64,000 nt of DNA from contig NZ_OY769915.1 in the NCBI RefSeq assembly GCF_963669205.1, positions 966,001 to 1,030,000 of the forward strand. Direction: 5' to 3'. Position 1 is the stretch's first letter. The number at the start of each line of letters is the position of its first letter. Both the position numbers and the translations under genes were made by a program. This document shows positions 1 to 7,753 of the stretch, one piece after another. The DNA is from an uncultured Roseibium sp. (GTDB lineage: Bacteria > Pseudomonadota > Alphaproteobacteria > Rhizobiales > Stappiaceae). Under the pieces are notes generated by a model. The model did not search any database and had not been told where the DNA came from. It saw only the letters and a list, made by a program, of their open reading frames with translations.

Positions 1-561
1 GGCGACGAGTATGGTCGTATCCCTTTGCAACGACTGCGCATAGGAAAACGCCGCGCCGACCGGTTCCATCACGAACAGGATGTCTTCGAAACCGACTTTC
101 CGGAAAGCCTTCCTGTAACGCTCCATTGCCAGCCCTTCGTCCGGCCGGTACCCGGCGAATTCGACGGGCCTGCCGACGACAAGCCGGATCCCGGCAGGAT
201 CGAAGTTTGTCCCCGCGCGCTCGAACGCGCAGCGCAGGAAAGTCGACATGAGATCCTCGAATTCGAACCGGACGCCGTAGACGCCGGTTCCCTTGAAGAG
301 GCTGCTTGCCGCAAAGGTCTTGAGCGACTGGATGAAACGCACATCCCCGAAGCTTTCAAGAAACTGCCGGATGGCCCAGGGTCCGACCTCGGGATGCAGC
401 GACCGTGCGGCACCGCGATCAAGAAAGCTCAGGACGGTCGGCAGCGACGTGAAGCTCTCGTCCCTGTCCTGAAAACGGACGGGACGTGTTGCGCCAGGTC
501 CGTCCGCCGTGACCGCAACCGTGTTGGAAGTTCCGAAATCAAGTCCGATGGTTTCAGTCAT
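1..561 (-). CDS. Hsp70-family (YegD-like) chaperone, 5' part only
   Basis: The minus strand opens at the ATG at 559-561 and stays open for 187 codons to the window edge, so the C-terminal part is missing. The N-terminus MTETIGLDFGTSNTVAV is the phosphate-1 loop of the actin/Hsp70 ATPase fold. A later VGRPVEF and a phosphate-2-like MEPVGAAFSYA (about residues 168-178) fit a YegD-type Hsp70 homologue rather than DnaK, whose N-terminus and spacing differ. YegD-like proteins are poorly characterised ATPases presumed to act as cytosolic chaperones. The gene is followed upstream by about 170 bp without a gene and then the GlxA-type regulator on the same strand. Identification as an Hsp70 relative is secure; the exact subfamily is inference. 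Confidence 0.8.
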   Translation of the reverse strand, partial: MTETIGLDFGTSNTVAVTADGPGATRPVRFQDRDESFTSLPTVLSFLDRGAARSLHPEVGPWAIRQFLESFGDVRFIQSLKTFAASSLFKGTGVYGVRFEFEDLMSTFLRCAFERAGTNFDPAGIRLVVGRPVEFAGYRPDEGLAMERYRKAFRKVGFEDILFVMEPVGAAFSYAQSLQRDTTILVA

Positions 562-731
562 GTCGGCCGTCCTCACGAAGCAATGCGCAAACGCACCGCG
601 GGCTGGTCGCGGCAGTTCGGGCGGAAAGGGCACTGGAATTTGGAATGGCCGGGCTGAATACGGGCAATCAGGAAAAAAGGCAAGGCCAAACGAAACGTTC
701 GGCTGGCAGTTTATGCATACCCCATGTCGGT

Positions 732-1763
732 TCAGTGATGTTCCAGAAGACTGTCCTGTTCCGAAAACTCGTCGGGCTCCGGTGTCCGCACGACATTCGA
801 CGCCTTGCGGGTTCTTTTCCGGCGCTCCGTCGGCGAGAACCCGAACTTCTCCCGGTAGACGCTTGCGAAATGCGCCTGGTCGACAAAGCCCGTCGAGAAG
901 GCAACCTGCGCGACCGCCATGCGGGTCTTGCGGAGAAGTTCATCGGCCTTGTGCAGGCGGATGTCCATGTAGCAGCGCATGACGGAGATGCCGAGATCCG
1001 ACTTGAAATTTCGCTGCAGCTTGCGCGAGCTGACACCGGCGAGCATCGCGATCTGGTCCAGCGTCAGGAGGTCGCTGACATGGCTTTCCATCAGGTCGAC
1101 CGCAGCCGTCACGCAGCTGTTGACGCCGGTGTTGCTGCCCAGATACCGAGACCGCAGCGGTTCGTCCGCGCTACGCATGCCGCTGTGAACCAGCCAGTCG
1201 CTGACCGTGGTCGCAAGTTCCGCGCCCAGTTCCGACTTGATCAGGGCGAGCATCATGTCGAGCGATGCAACCCCGCCGGCACAGGAATAGCGGTTCCTGT
1301 CGATCACGAAGATCCGCCGCTCCAGAAAGTACCCGTCCGAAAGGGCGTTGAGCTCCTCGAAATGTTCCCAGTGAACTGTGAAGCGCCGGTCTTCCATCAG
1401 GCCGGCCTTCGCCAGAAGCGCACCGCCGCCCGAGATGCCGCCGAGGGCGACCCCGTGCGCGGCCAGCTTGCGCAGCTGCGCGTAGAAGGCGGTGTTCTCC
1501 GCCTCGTCGAGATTGGTCCCGGCGGCGACCAGCAGAAGATCGACCTGGTTGCTCAGGATGCCGAGCGGTTCTGTTTCGATATAGGCGCCGCAGGAGGCGC
1601 GCGCCCGGCCGGCATTTTGCGAGTAGTAGGTCAGCTGAAAGTACTCGGACCCACCCAGAAGATTGGCCGCCCTCAGGGGCTCGATCGCCGACGCGACCGA
1701 CATGAGCGCGTAGCCATCGACCAACAGAAAACCGATCTTGCGTCGTCTGGTCTCGCTTTGCAT
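732..1763 (-). CDS. GlxA-family AraC-type transcriptional regulator
   Basis: A 343-aa protein with a DJ-1/PfpI-like N-terminal domain (about residues 8-190, beginning KIGFLLVDGYALMSVASAIE) and a C-terminal AraC double helix-turn-helix (about 225-325, with LTLDQIAMLAGVSSRKLQRNF and the second helix FSTGFVDQAHFASVYREKFG). This is the architecture of GlxA, GbdR and CdhR regulators, many of which control choline, glycine-betaine, carnitine or sarcosine catabolism. That may be relevant because two dimethylglycine-dehydrogenase-like genes and an MttB-like gene lie 8-15 kb away, but the target here is not shown by the sequence. It is transcribed in the same direction as soeABC but separated from it by a 272-bp MITE, so it probably has its own promoter. 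The ATG at 1763 fits the family start. Confidence 0.85.
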   Translation of the reverse strand: MQSETRRRKIGFLLVDGYALMSVASAIEPLRAANLLGGSEYFQLTYYSQNAGRARASCGAYIETEPLGILSNQVDLLLVAAGTNLDEAENTAFYAQLRKLAAHGVALGGISGGGALLAKAGLMEDRRFTVHWEHFEELNALSDGYFLERRIFVIDRNRYSCAGGVASLDMMLALIKSELGAELATTVSDWLVHSGMRSADEPLRSRYLGSNTGVNSCVTAAVDLMESHVSDLLTLDQIAMLAGVSSRKLQRNFKSDLGISVMRCYMDIRLHKADELLRKTRMAVAQVAFSTGFVDQAHFASVYREKFGFSPTERRKRTRKASNVVRTPEPDEFSEQDSLLEHH

Positions 1764-1795
1764 TCCAATATCTTAAGCAGAGTCAGCCCGAGAAG

Positions 1796-2067
1796 CTAGG
1801 GTCTGTTGAGGTTCAGGTTTCGGTCGTGGCGCGTGTCGGATTTCGGGGCCCGAAGAGGAGGAAAGTCTGCCGTGGTGTGGCCCACCACAAGGAGTTTCCG
1901 ACGCTGTCGGGACCGAAATCCGCCGCGTCGCGACGCGATTTGGCGAAAATAGCCCGTTTCGGCGTCGCAATTTCTTGAAAGGGCTTGCCCTTACTGCGAA
2001 CGCGCTCCTTGAACCAGGCTATTTTCATCCAAACCACGACCAAATCCTGAACCTCAACAGACCCTAG
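1796..2067. mobile_element. MITE-like element 1 with 34-bp inverted ends, IS5-like
   Basis: A 272-bp non-coding element bounded by CTAG on both sides. Its ends form an inverted repeat that is perfect for 21 bp (CTAGGGTCTGTTGAGGTTCAG at 1796-1816 and its complement at 2047-2067) and continues to about 34 bp with two mismatches. No transposase is encoded. The YTAR/CTAG context and length suggest a miniature element mobilised by an IS5/IS427-type transposase, which is inference from family knowledge. It overlaps the last codons of soeC and so provides that gene's stop codon. Confidence 0.75.
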
Positions 2068-2962
2068 GTTGATAGGGTGGTTTCGAACTTGTCGCGCCAT
2101 AGTAGAGCCTGACGACGTGTTCGGCCTCTGCGAAGAACAGCCACCGGGACGCAAAGGCACCGGCCAGATAGAACAGCGTGGCAAGGAGCGCCGTGAACAG
2201 GTTGACGGGCAGCAGCGCGACGAAGGCCAGCGGCACGACGATCATGCCCGCGAAGGCGATGATGCGCAGTTTCCGGACGTGTTTGCGCCCGACCACGTGC
2301 ACCATTTCCTTCAGCAGATAGTTCGACCCGGTATGCGGCGGTTCAAACAGCCGCGCGCTGCCGCGGTCCCCGAGCCCGGTTGCCGTCTCGATCGTATGCC
2401 CGCGTTCGGCGAACCGGCGGTCACCAAGCACCCAGTGCAGGATCTGAAAGCCTCCGGTCAGAAGCAGCAGCACGATCGCAGCACCGGTTTGCTGTGCGAG
2501 GATAGCCCCGCCGGCGAGCGACACGGTCAGCATGTGCACAGGTGTCAGCCAGTGGTTCCAGCGCGGCACCGTTTTCAGCTGTGCATAGATCATCGACGTC
2601 GCCACGACCGTCGCGATGGAAAGGAGCGCACCGAGCAGGCCGAGCGGAAACACGGAGACGCCGATAAAGACCGCGGCGGCAGCGTAGATCGCGAGGATGA
2701 TCAGCGCGGCCGTCGACAGCCAGGCTTCCCGCGACAGCCAGCTCGAACGCCACTGGGTAAAGGCCTTCAGCGCGCGCTGCGGGTTGCCGAGATGAAAGGT
2801 GGAGGCCACGAGCCCGCCGATCGCAAGCGCGAAGGCAACGGCAAAGTAGAAGAACGCTTCCACCCCATGAACGTCCGGCAGACCCAGCCCCAGGAATGTC
2901 AGAAACCCGAAGCCGAGACCGGAGAGGACGGTGAAGATGATAACGGAGGGAGCCGGATGCAT
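2054..2962 (-). CDS. soeC: Sulfite-oxidising enzyme membrane subunit (DmsC/NrfD-like)
   Basis: A 302-aa polytopic protein with about eight hydrophobic segments, of the DmsC anchor family. It passes electrons from the iron-sulfur subunit to the quinone pool in the cytoplasmic membrane. Its start overlaps the stop of soeB as TGATG, so the two are translationally coupled. Placement downstream of xsc-pta argues for SoeC of the sulfite-oxidising complex rather than a DMSO reductase anchor. The last residues (about PRVC) and the stop codon lie inside the MITE at 1796-2067, so the native C-terminus has been replaced by a few element-encoded residues. The conserved EHVVRLYYG segment just before remains, so function is probably intact. 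Confidence 0.82.
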   Translation of the reverse strand: MHPAPSVIIFTVLSGLGFGFLTFLGLGLPDVHGVEAFFYFAVAFALAIGGLVASTFHLGNPQRALKAFTQWRSSWLSREAWLSTAALIILAIYAAAAVFIGVSVFPLGLLGALLSIATVVATSMIYAQLKTVPRWNHWLTPVHMLTVSLAGGAILAQQTGAAIVLLLLTGGFQILHWVLGDRRFAERGHTIETATGLGDRGSARLFEPPHTGSNYLLKEMVHVVGRKHVRKLRIIAFAGMIVVPLAFVALLPVNLFTALLATLFYLAGAFASRWLFFAEAEHVVRLYYGATSSKPPYQPRVC

Positions 2963-3711
2963 CAGAGCGCCTCCAGTCGTTTGTCGAGCCAGGCGAGAAA
3001 ACCCTTGGGTTCCTCGGCAACGGGTTCAAGGAGGGGCGTGAGGACATCCATGTCCGGCAACTGGTCCTTGGGCCGGGGCGGCAGGTACTTGTTGACCGGC
3101 TTTGTTCCCTGTTCCGGCATCAGGTCGATGCCGCCGCGCTCGGCGACCAGTTTCGACACGTTGCTGTCCGGGTCGGCGAAGTCGCCGAAATGGCGCGCAC
3201 CGGCCGGGCAGGTTCTGACGCAGGCAGGAACACGGTCTTCCTCGGGAAGGTTCTCGTTGTAGATCCTGTCGACGCACAACGTGCATTTTTTCATCACACC
3301 GGCGACGGCATCCATCTCGCGGGCGCCATAGGGACAGGCCCAGGCGCACAATCCGCAGCCGATACAGGCGTCTTCGTTGACAAGAACAATACCGTCCTCG
3401 GTCCGCTTGTAACTCGCACCGGTCGGACAAACCGTGACGCAGGGCGCATCTTCGCAGTGAAGGCAGGACTTCGGAAAGTGGACTGTCTGGCTGCAGCCAC
3501 CGCCCTTCGGTTCCACCTCGTAGCTGTGAATGCGATTGAGGAAAGTGCCCACCGGATCGCCGCCATAGGCATCGGTATCGCTGAGTGGCGCGCCGTAGTT
3601 CTCGGTGTTCCAGCCCTTGCAGGCCGTGACGCAGGCATGACAGCCGACGCATGTGTCCAGGTCGATGACGAGGCCGAGTTTCTTTTCCGTGCTCGCTGGC
3701 AACTGGGTCAT
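2962..3711 (-). CDS. soeB: Sulfite-oxidising enzyme Fe-S subunit
   Basis: A 249-aa DmsB/PhsB-type ferredoxin subunit carrying four cysteine clusters. The first is CVGCHACVTACKGWN (C21, C24, C27, C31); later ones include CLHCEDAPCVTVCP, CIGCGLCAWACPYG and CTLCVDRI. It should bind four [4Fe-4S] clusters and relay electrons from SoeA to SoeC on the cytoplasmic face of the membrane. It overlaps soeA at 3708-3711 (ATGA) and soeC at 2962 (TGATG), so the three subunits are tightly coupled. No signal peptide is seen, as known for SoeB. Confidence 0.88.
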   Translation of the reverse strand: MTQLPASTEKKLGLVIDLDTCVGCHACVTACKGWNTENYGAPLSDTDAYGGDPVGTFLNRIHSYEVEPKGGGCSQTVHFPKSCLHCEDAPCVTVCPTGASYKRTEDGIVLVNEDACIGCGLCAWACPYGAREMDAVAGVMKKCTLCVDRIYNENLPEEDRVPACVRTCPAGARHFGDFADPDSNVSKLVAERGGIDLMPEQGTKPVNKYLPPRPKDQLPDMDVLTPLLEPVAEEPKGFLAWLDKRLEAL

Positions 3712-6524
3712 GAGGTCACCTTCTGTTGCACTGTTGCGGGGCCTTTGCCGACCGGCGATTTCAACGGTTCGAACACGGGCTGGCTTTCCGCCGGAGCGCT
3801 GGCCTTTTCAATCCTGACCCTGAGGTCGAACCACGCGGCCTGACCGGTGACAGGGTCCGAATTCGACCATCTGAGACCATCGCCCTTGGGGGGCAGCAAT
3901 TCGTGTATCAGGTGGTTCAGCAGGAAACCGCTTGTCGCTTCCGGCGCGTCGTCGTCGAGCGCCCAGGCGCCCTTGCGCTTGCCGATCGCGTTCCAGGTCC
4001 AGACCGTGTTTTCGTTGAGGCCGGCCATATGGGCGACCGGAACGGTGATCTCGCCATGGACGGAGGTGAGCCGGGCCCAGTCGCCATCCTCAAATCCGTT
4101 TTCCTGCCAGATCTTTGTCGGCACATAGAGTGGATTGCGCCCGTGGATCTGGCGCAGCCAGGCGTTCTGGCTGCCCCAGGAATGGTACATGGCCATCGGC
4201 CGCTGCGTGAGCGCGTGAACGGGATAGGCCTCCGTGTCGACGGCCCCGTCCTCGATGGGCGGATACCAGACCGGGAGCGGGTCCAGGCAGTCCTTGATCT
4301 GCTGTCTCAGATGATCGGGCGGCTGCCGGTCCCCGTGGCCTTCCGCAGCCAGCTGGAACCGGCGCAGCGGTTCGGCGTAAAGCTGGAAGAGATAGGGCTG
4401 CGGGGCATCGTAGAAGCCGAGCCCGACCGCCCAGTCCTGGTAGGCGGCATTCCAGGGCTTGTAGTAGGACGCCTCGGCCGGAACGTGTTCCACGTAGAAA
4501 CTGCCATTGTCGATATAGCGCTGCAACTGGTCCGGATTGACGTCTCCGCGGCCGGTCTGCGTCCCGTTTCCGCGGAACCCTGCGAGCGGTCCGATCCCCG
4601 GTCTGCGCTGGTGATTGACCATATAGTCCGCGTAGTCCTTGTAGAGAGCGGTGCCGCTTTCGTCGACAAACCCCGGCAGCTTGAGCCGGGATCCGAGATC
4701 GACCAGCACGGACTGGAACCCGCGCACATCACGGTCCGGCTCGATCACCGGCCAGCGAATGGCATCGGCGGCGGCATCCGCCTCGCAGATGGGCCGGTCC
4801 AGCAGCGAGATGCAGTCGTGGCGTTCAAGGTAGGTCGTGTCGGGCAGGATCAGGTCGGCATAGGCCACCATTTCCGAGGAATAGGCATCGGAGTAGATAA
4901 TCCGCGGGATGACGTAGTCGCCGTTTTCGTCCTTGTCCGTCAGCATGTCCATGACACCGCGCGTGTTCATGGACGAGTTCCACGCCATATTGGCCATGTA
5001 GAGAAACAGGGTGTCGATCTTGTAGGGATCGCCCGCATGCGCGTTCGAGATCACCATGTGCATCAGCCCGTGGGCGGAGAGCGGATTTTCCCAGGTGAAT
5101 GCCTTGTCGATGCGCGCCGGGGTGCCGTCCTCCTTCAGGGCCAGGTCCGCGGGACTACGGACGAAACCCAGATGCGGTCCGTCCAGGGGGCAGTCGGGTT
5201 TTGAATGGCAATGCGGTGTCGGGTGGGCCTCGACGGGTTTCGGGTAGGGAGGCTTGAACCGGAACCCGCCCGGAACCTCAACGGTGCCGAGCAGGATCTG
5301 CAAGACATGCAGCGCGCGGCAGGTCTGAAACCCGTTGGAATGTGCGGAGATGCCGCGCATGGCATGGAAACTGACCGGACGGCCGAGCATCTTCTCGTGG
5401 CGGGTGCCCCGGAAGTCGGTCCAGGGCTGATCGAGTTCGAACGCTTCTTCGAAGGCGACCCGCGCAAGCTCTGCGGCAATCGCCCGGATGCGGCCCGGGC
5501 GCACCCCGCATTGCTCCGAAACTGCCTCCGGGCTGTGATCGTCGGAGAGAAACCGGTCGGCAAGGTGCTGAAAAACGGTCTTGTGAGTCACGCCGTCCAT
5601 GTCGACCTGGGCTGCCAGATCCGGTTTGACGCCCTGCTTGTCGAAGGGCTGCAGCGTTCCGCTTGTCCGGTCGATCACCAGCGGTTTGCCGTCATCATTG
5701 CGGATCAGCAAGCCTTCCTCGGGCGAACCGGCTGTTGCGTTCACCAGGCACGGCGCATTCGTGAACTGGGCAAGATAGGAAAGATCGACCTTCCCGGCCT
5801 TCAAAAGGACATGGATCAGCGAGGAGATGAAGAGACCGTCCGTCCCCGGTGTGATGCCGACCCATTCATCGGCGATCGCGTTATAGCCGGATCGGATCGG
5901 ATTGACGCCGATCACCTTGCCGCCGCGCGCCTTGAGCTTGCCGAGGCCCATCTTGATGGGGTTGGAATCGTGGTCTTCCGCAACGCCGAAGATCATGAAA
6001 AGCTTGGTGTGGTCCCAGTCCGGCTGGCCAAACTCCCAGAAGGCGCCGCCCATCGTGTAGATGCCGGCGGTCGCCATGTTGACCGAACAGAACCCGCCAT
6101 GGGCGGCATAGTTGGGCGTACCGAAATTCTGCGCCCAGAAACTGGTGAAACTCTGCGACTGGTCGCGTCCCGTGAAGAAGGCAAGTTTTTCCGGAGCCGA
6201 CTTGCGGACAGGTTCGAGCCAGGACGTGGCCAGCTCAAGCGCTTCGTCCCAGGAGATCTCCTCGAACTCTCCCGAACCGCGTGGACCCGTTCGCTTGAGC
6301 GGTGCACGCAGGCGCGACGGCGCGTTGACCTGCATGATGCCGGAAGAGCCCTTGGCGCACAACACGCCCTTGTTCACCGGATGATCGCGGTTGCCCTCGA
6401 TATAGGCGACTTTCCCGTCCTTGAGATGCACATTGATGCCACAGCGGCAGGCGCACATGTAACAGGTCGTCTTGCGAACCTCGTCGGATACTTTTGGCGA
6501 CGTCTCGACAACGGGAGCCGTCAT
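3708..6524 (-). CDS. soeA: Sulfite-oxidising enzyme molybdopterin subunit
   Basis: A 938-aa molybdopterin oxidoreductase of the DMSO-reductase superfamily. The N-terminal [4Fe-4S] ligands are C21-x2-C24-x3-C28-x27-C56 (CYMCACRCG and GVLCAKG). There is no twin-arginine signal before them, which fits a cytoplasmic SoeA and argues against periplasmic DMSO, tetrathionate or thiosulfate reductases. SoeABC of Allochromatium vinosum and Ruegeria oxidises sulfite to sulfate in the cytoplasm; here it would detoxify the sulfite released by Xsc. The start was set at 6524 because that ATG overlaps the pta stop as ATGA. An in-frame upstream extension would run into pta. Substrate assignment rests on context and the missing Tat signal. 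Confidence 0.85.
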   Translation of the reverse strand: MTAPVVETSPKVSDEVRKTTCYMCACRCGINVHLKDGKVAYIEGNRDHPVNKGVLCAKGSSGIMQVNAPSRLRAPLKRTGPRGSGEFEEISWDEALELATSWLEPVRKSAPEKLAFFTGRDQSQSFTSFWAQNFGTPNYAAHGGFCSVNMATAGIYTMGGAFWEFGQPDWDHTKLFMIFGVAEDHDSNPIKMGLGKLKARGGKVIGVNPIRSGYNAIADEWVGITPGTDGLFISSLIHVLLKAGKVDLSYLAQFTNAPCLVNATAGSPEEGLLIRNDDGKPLVIDRTSGTLQPFDKQGVKPDLAAQVDMDGVTHKTVFQHLADRFLSDDHSPEAVSEQCGVRPGRIRAIAAELARVAFEEAFELDQPWTDFRGTRHEKMLGRPVSFHAMRGISAHSNGFQTCRALHVLQILLGTVEVPGGFRFKPPYPKPVEAHPTPHCHSKPDCPLDGPHLGFVRSPADLALKEDGTPARIDKAFTWENPLSAHGLMHMVISNAHAGDPYKIDTLFLYMANMAWNSSMNTRGVMDMLTDKDENGDYVIPRIIYSDAYSSEMVAYADLILPDTTYLERHDCISLLDRPICEADAAADAIRWPVIEPDRDVRGFQSVLVDLGSRLKLPGFVDESGTALYKDYADYMVNHQRRPGIGPLAGFRGNGTQTGRGDVNPDQLQRYIDNGSFYVEHVPAEASYYKPWNAAYQDWAVGLGFYDAPQPYLFQLYAEPLRRFQLAAEGHGDRQPPDHLRQQIKDCLDPLPVWYPPIEDGAVDTEAYPVHALTQRPMAMYHSWGSQNAWLRQIHGRNPLYVPTKIWQENGFEDGDWARLTSVHGEITVPVAHMAGLNENTVWTWNAIGKRKGAWALDDDAPEATSGFLLNHLIHELLPPKGDGLRWSNSDPVTGQAAWFDLRVRIEKASAPAESQPVFEPLKSPVGKGPATVQQKVTS

Positions 6525-7549
6525 GCCGGCTGCTCCCCGGCTTTCGCCACGGTATCCTTGTGGATTGACTGTGCGGTCGTGACTGCGATCATGTGAAGAA
6601 TGTCCTCCGAACTGCACCCGCGCGACAAATCGTTTGCCGGATGCGAGAGACCCTGCAGAATCGGCCCGATAGCTTTCGCTCCCCCGATTCTCTGTGCGAT
6701 CTTGTACCCGATATTTCCTGCGTCAAGATTAGGAAAGATAAAAACGTTCGCGTTACCTTCAATCGGTGAATCCGCTGCCTTCGATTGAGCAACTTCAGGT
6801 ACGAACGCTGCGTCGAATTGCAATTCACCATCGATGAGAAGGTCCGGTGCCGCCTCGCGGGCGAGCATCGTTGCCTGTTGAACCTTCGAGACGGCGTGAT
6901 GTTCCGCGCTGCCCCGCGTTGAAAACGACAGCATCGCGATCCGGGCCGTTTCGTTCGTCAGGTCCTGAAAGGAGCGCGCGGAGGCAATCGCGATTTCGCA
7001 CAATTCCTCTGCGGTCGGATCGACGACCAGTCCGGCATCGGAAAAGATGCACGCGCCCTTTCGCGTGTGGTGGTCTTCGCAGAAGAGAAACAGGAAGAAG
7101 CTTGAAACCAGCTTCGTGCCCTTCGCCACGCCGATCACCTGGATCGCGGTCTTGATGATCTCCGCGGAAGACAGCACCGCACCACCGATACAGCCGTCCG
7201 CATGTCCGGCCTTGACGAGCAGCGCCGCGTAGACATGCGGCAGGAGCGCCTGCTGCATTGCCTGATCGGCGTCGACGCCCTTGTGCTTGCGCATTGAGTG
7301 GTAAAGCTCTGAAAGCTCTTTCGTCAGAGGCGATGTGGCCGGACGATGGATGTCCAGCCCGTCGGTCGCGTCGACGGACGCCAGCAGGTCGTCTTCAGGT
7401 TCGGTGTCGCGGACCAGAATGATCCTGGCGATGCCCAGCTTTCGTGCCTCGACCGCTGCCTCGATAACCCGCGGGTCCGCGCCTTCGCTCAAAACGATTG
7501 TCTTGTCCGAACGGGCGGCGTTCCGCAGGATTTCTTCCAAAGGTTTCAT
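6521..7549 (-). CDS. pta: Phosphate acetyltransferase (Xsc-associated)
   Basis: A 342-aa short-form PTA/PTB-family enzyme that converts acetyl phosphate plus CoA to acetyl-CoA. Family motifs include VLSEGADPRVIEAA near the N-terminus and GKRxxx-like SDAGLVVDPTAEELCEIA in the middle. It lacks the large N-terminal regulatory domain of E. coli Pta, as is usual for the copies paired with xsc. The start MKPLEEIL at 7549 is preceded by AGGAAAGCAAGG; the longer in-frame extension reads through an intercistronic hairpin and is GC-biased junk. It follows xsc on the same strand after 204 bp and overlaps soeA by four bases, so the product of Xsc is channelled to central metabolism. Confidence 0.92.
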   Translation of the reverse strand: MKPLEEILRNAARSDKTIVLSEGADPRVIEAAVEARKLGIARIILVRDTEPEDDLLASVDATDGLDIHRPATSPLTKELSELYHSMRKHKGVDADQAMQQALLPHVYAALLVKAGHADGCIGGAVLSSAEIIKTAIQVIGVAKGTKLVSSFFLFLFCEDHHTRKGACIFSDAGLVVDPTAEELCEIAIASARSFQDLTNETARIAMLSFSTRGSAEHHAVSKVQQATMLAREAAPDLLIDGELQFDAAFVPEVAQSKAADSPIEGNANVFIFPNLDAGNIGYKIAQRIGGAKAIGPILQGLSHPANDLSRGCSSEDILHMIAVTTAQSIHKDTVAKAGEQPA

Positions 7550-7641
7550 CGGACCTTGCTTTCCTGGCACTGGCTGACCGGCCTGGCTGCCGACGATGCC
7601 GCCCAGCAAGGACGACCGGCGAGGTCCTGGACCGATGGGCT

Positions 7642-7679
7642 GGTGCCGCCGCCGATCCGGCGGATCAGGCGGCGGCACC
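7642..7679 (-). other. Long GC-rich hairpin between xsc and pta
   Basis: Two 12-bp arms, GGTGCCGCCGCC at 7642-7653 and its exact complement at 7668-7679, enclose a 14-nt loop that itself folds (GATCCG...CGGATC). There is no T-run, so it is more likely an mRNA-stabilising or processing hairpin that lets xsc be expressed above pta-soeABC than a full terminator. The structure is seen directly; the role is inferred. Confidence 0.6.
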
Positions 7680-7753
7680 GGGTTGAACGATTTGCCGATG
7701 GTGTCCCCGGAGGGAAGGTCCGGCGGAGACCGGGGGCAAACCGGGACGTGCGC

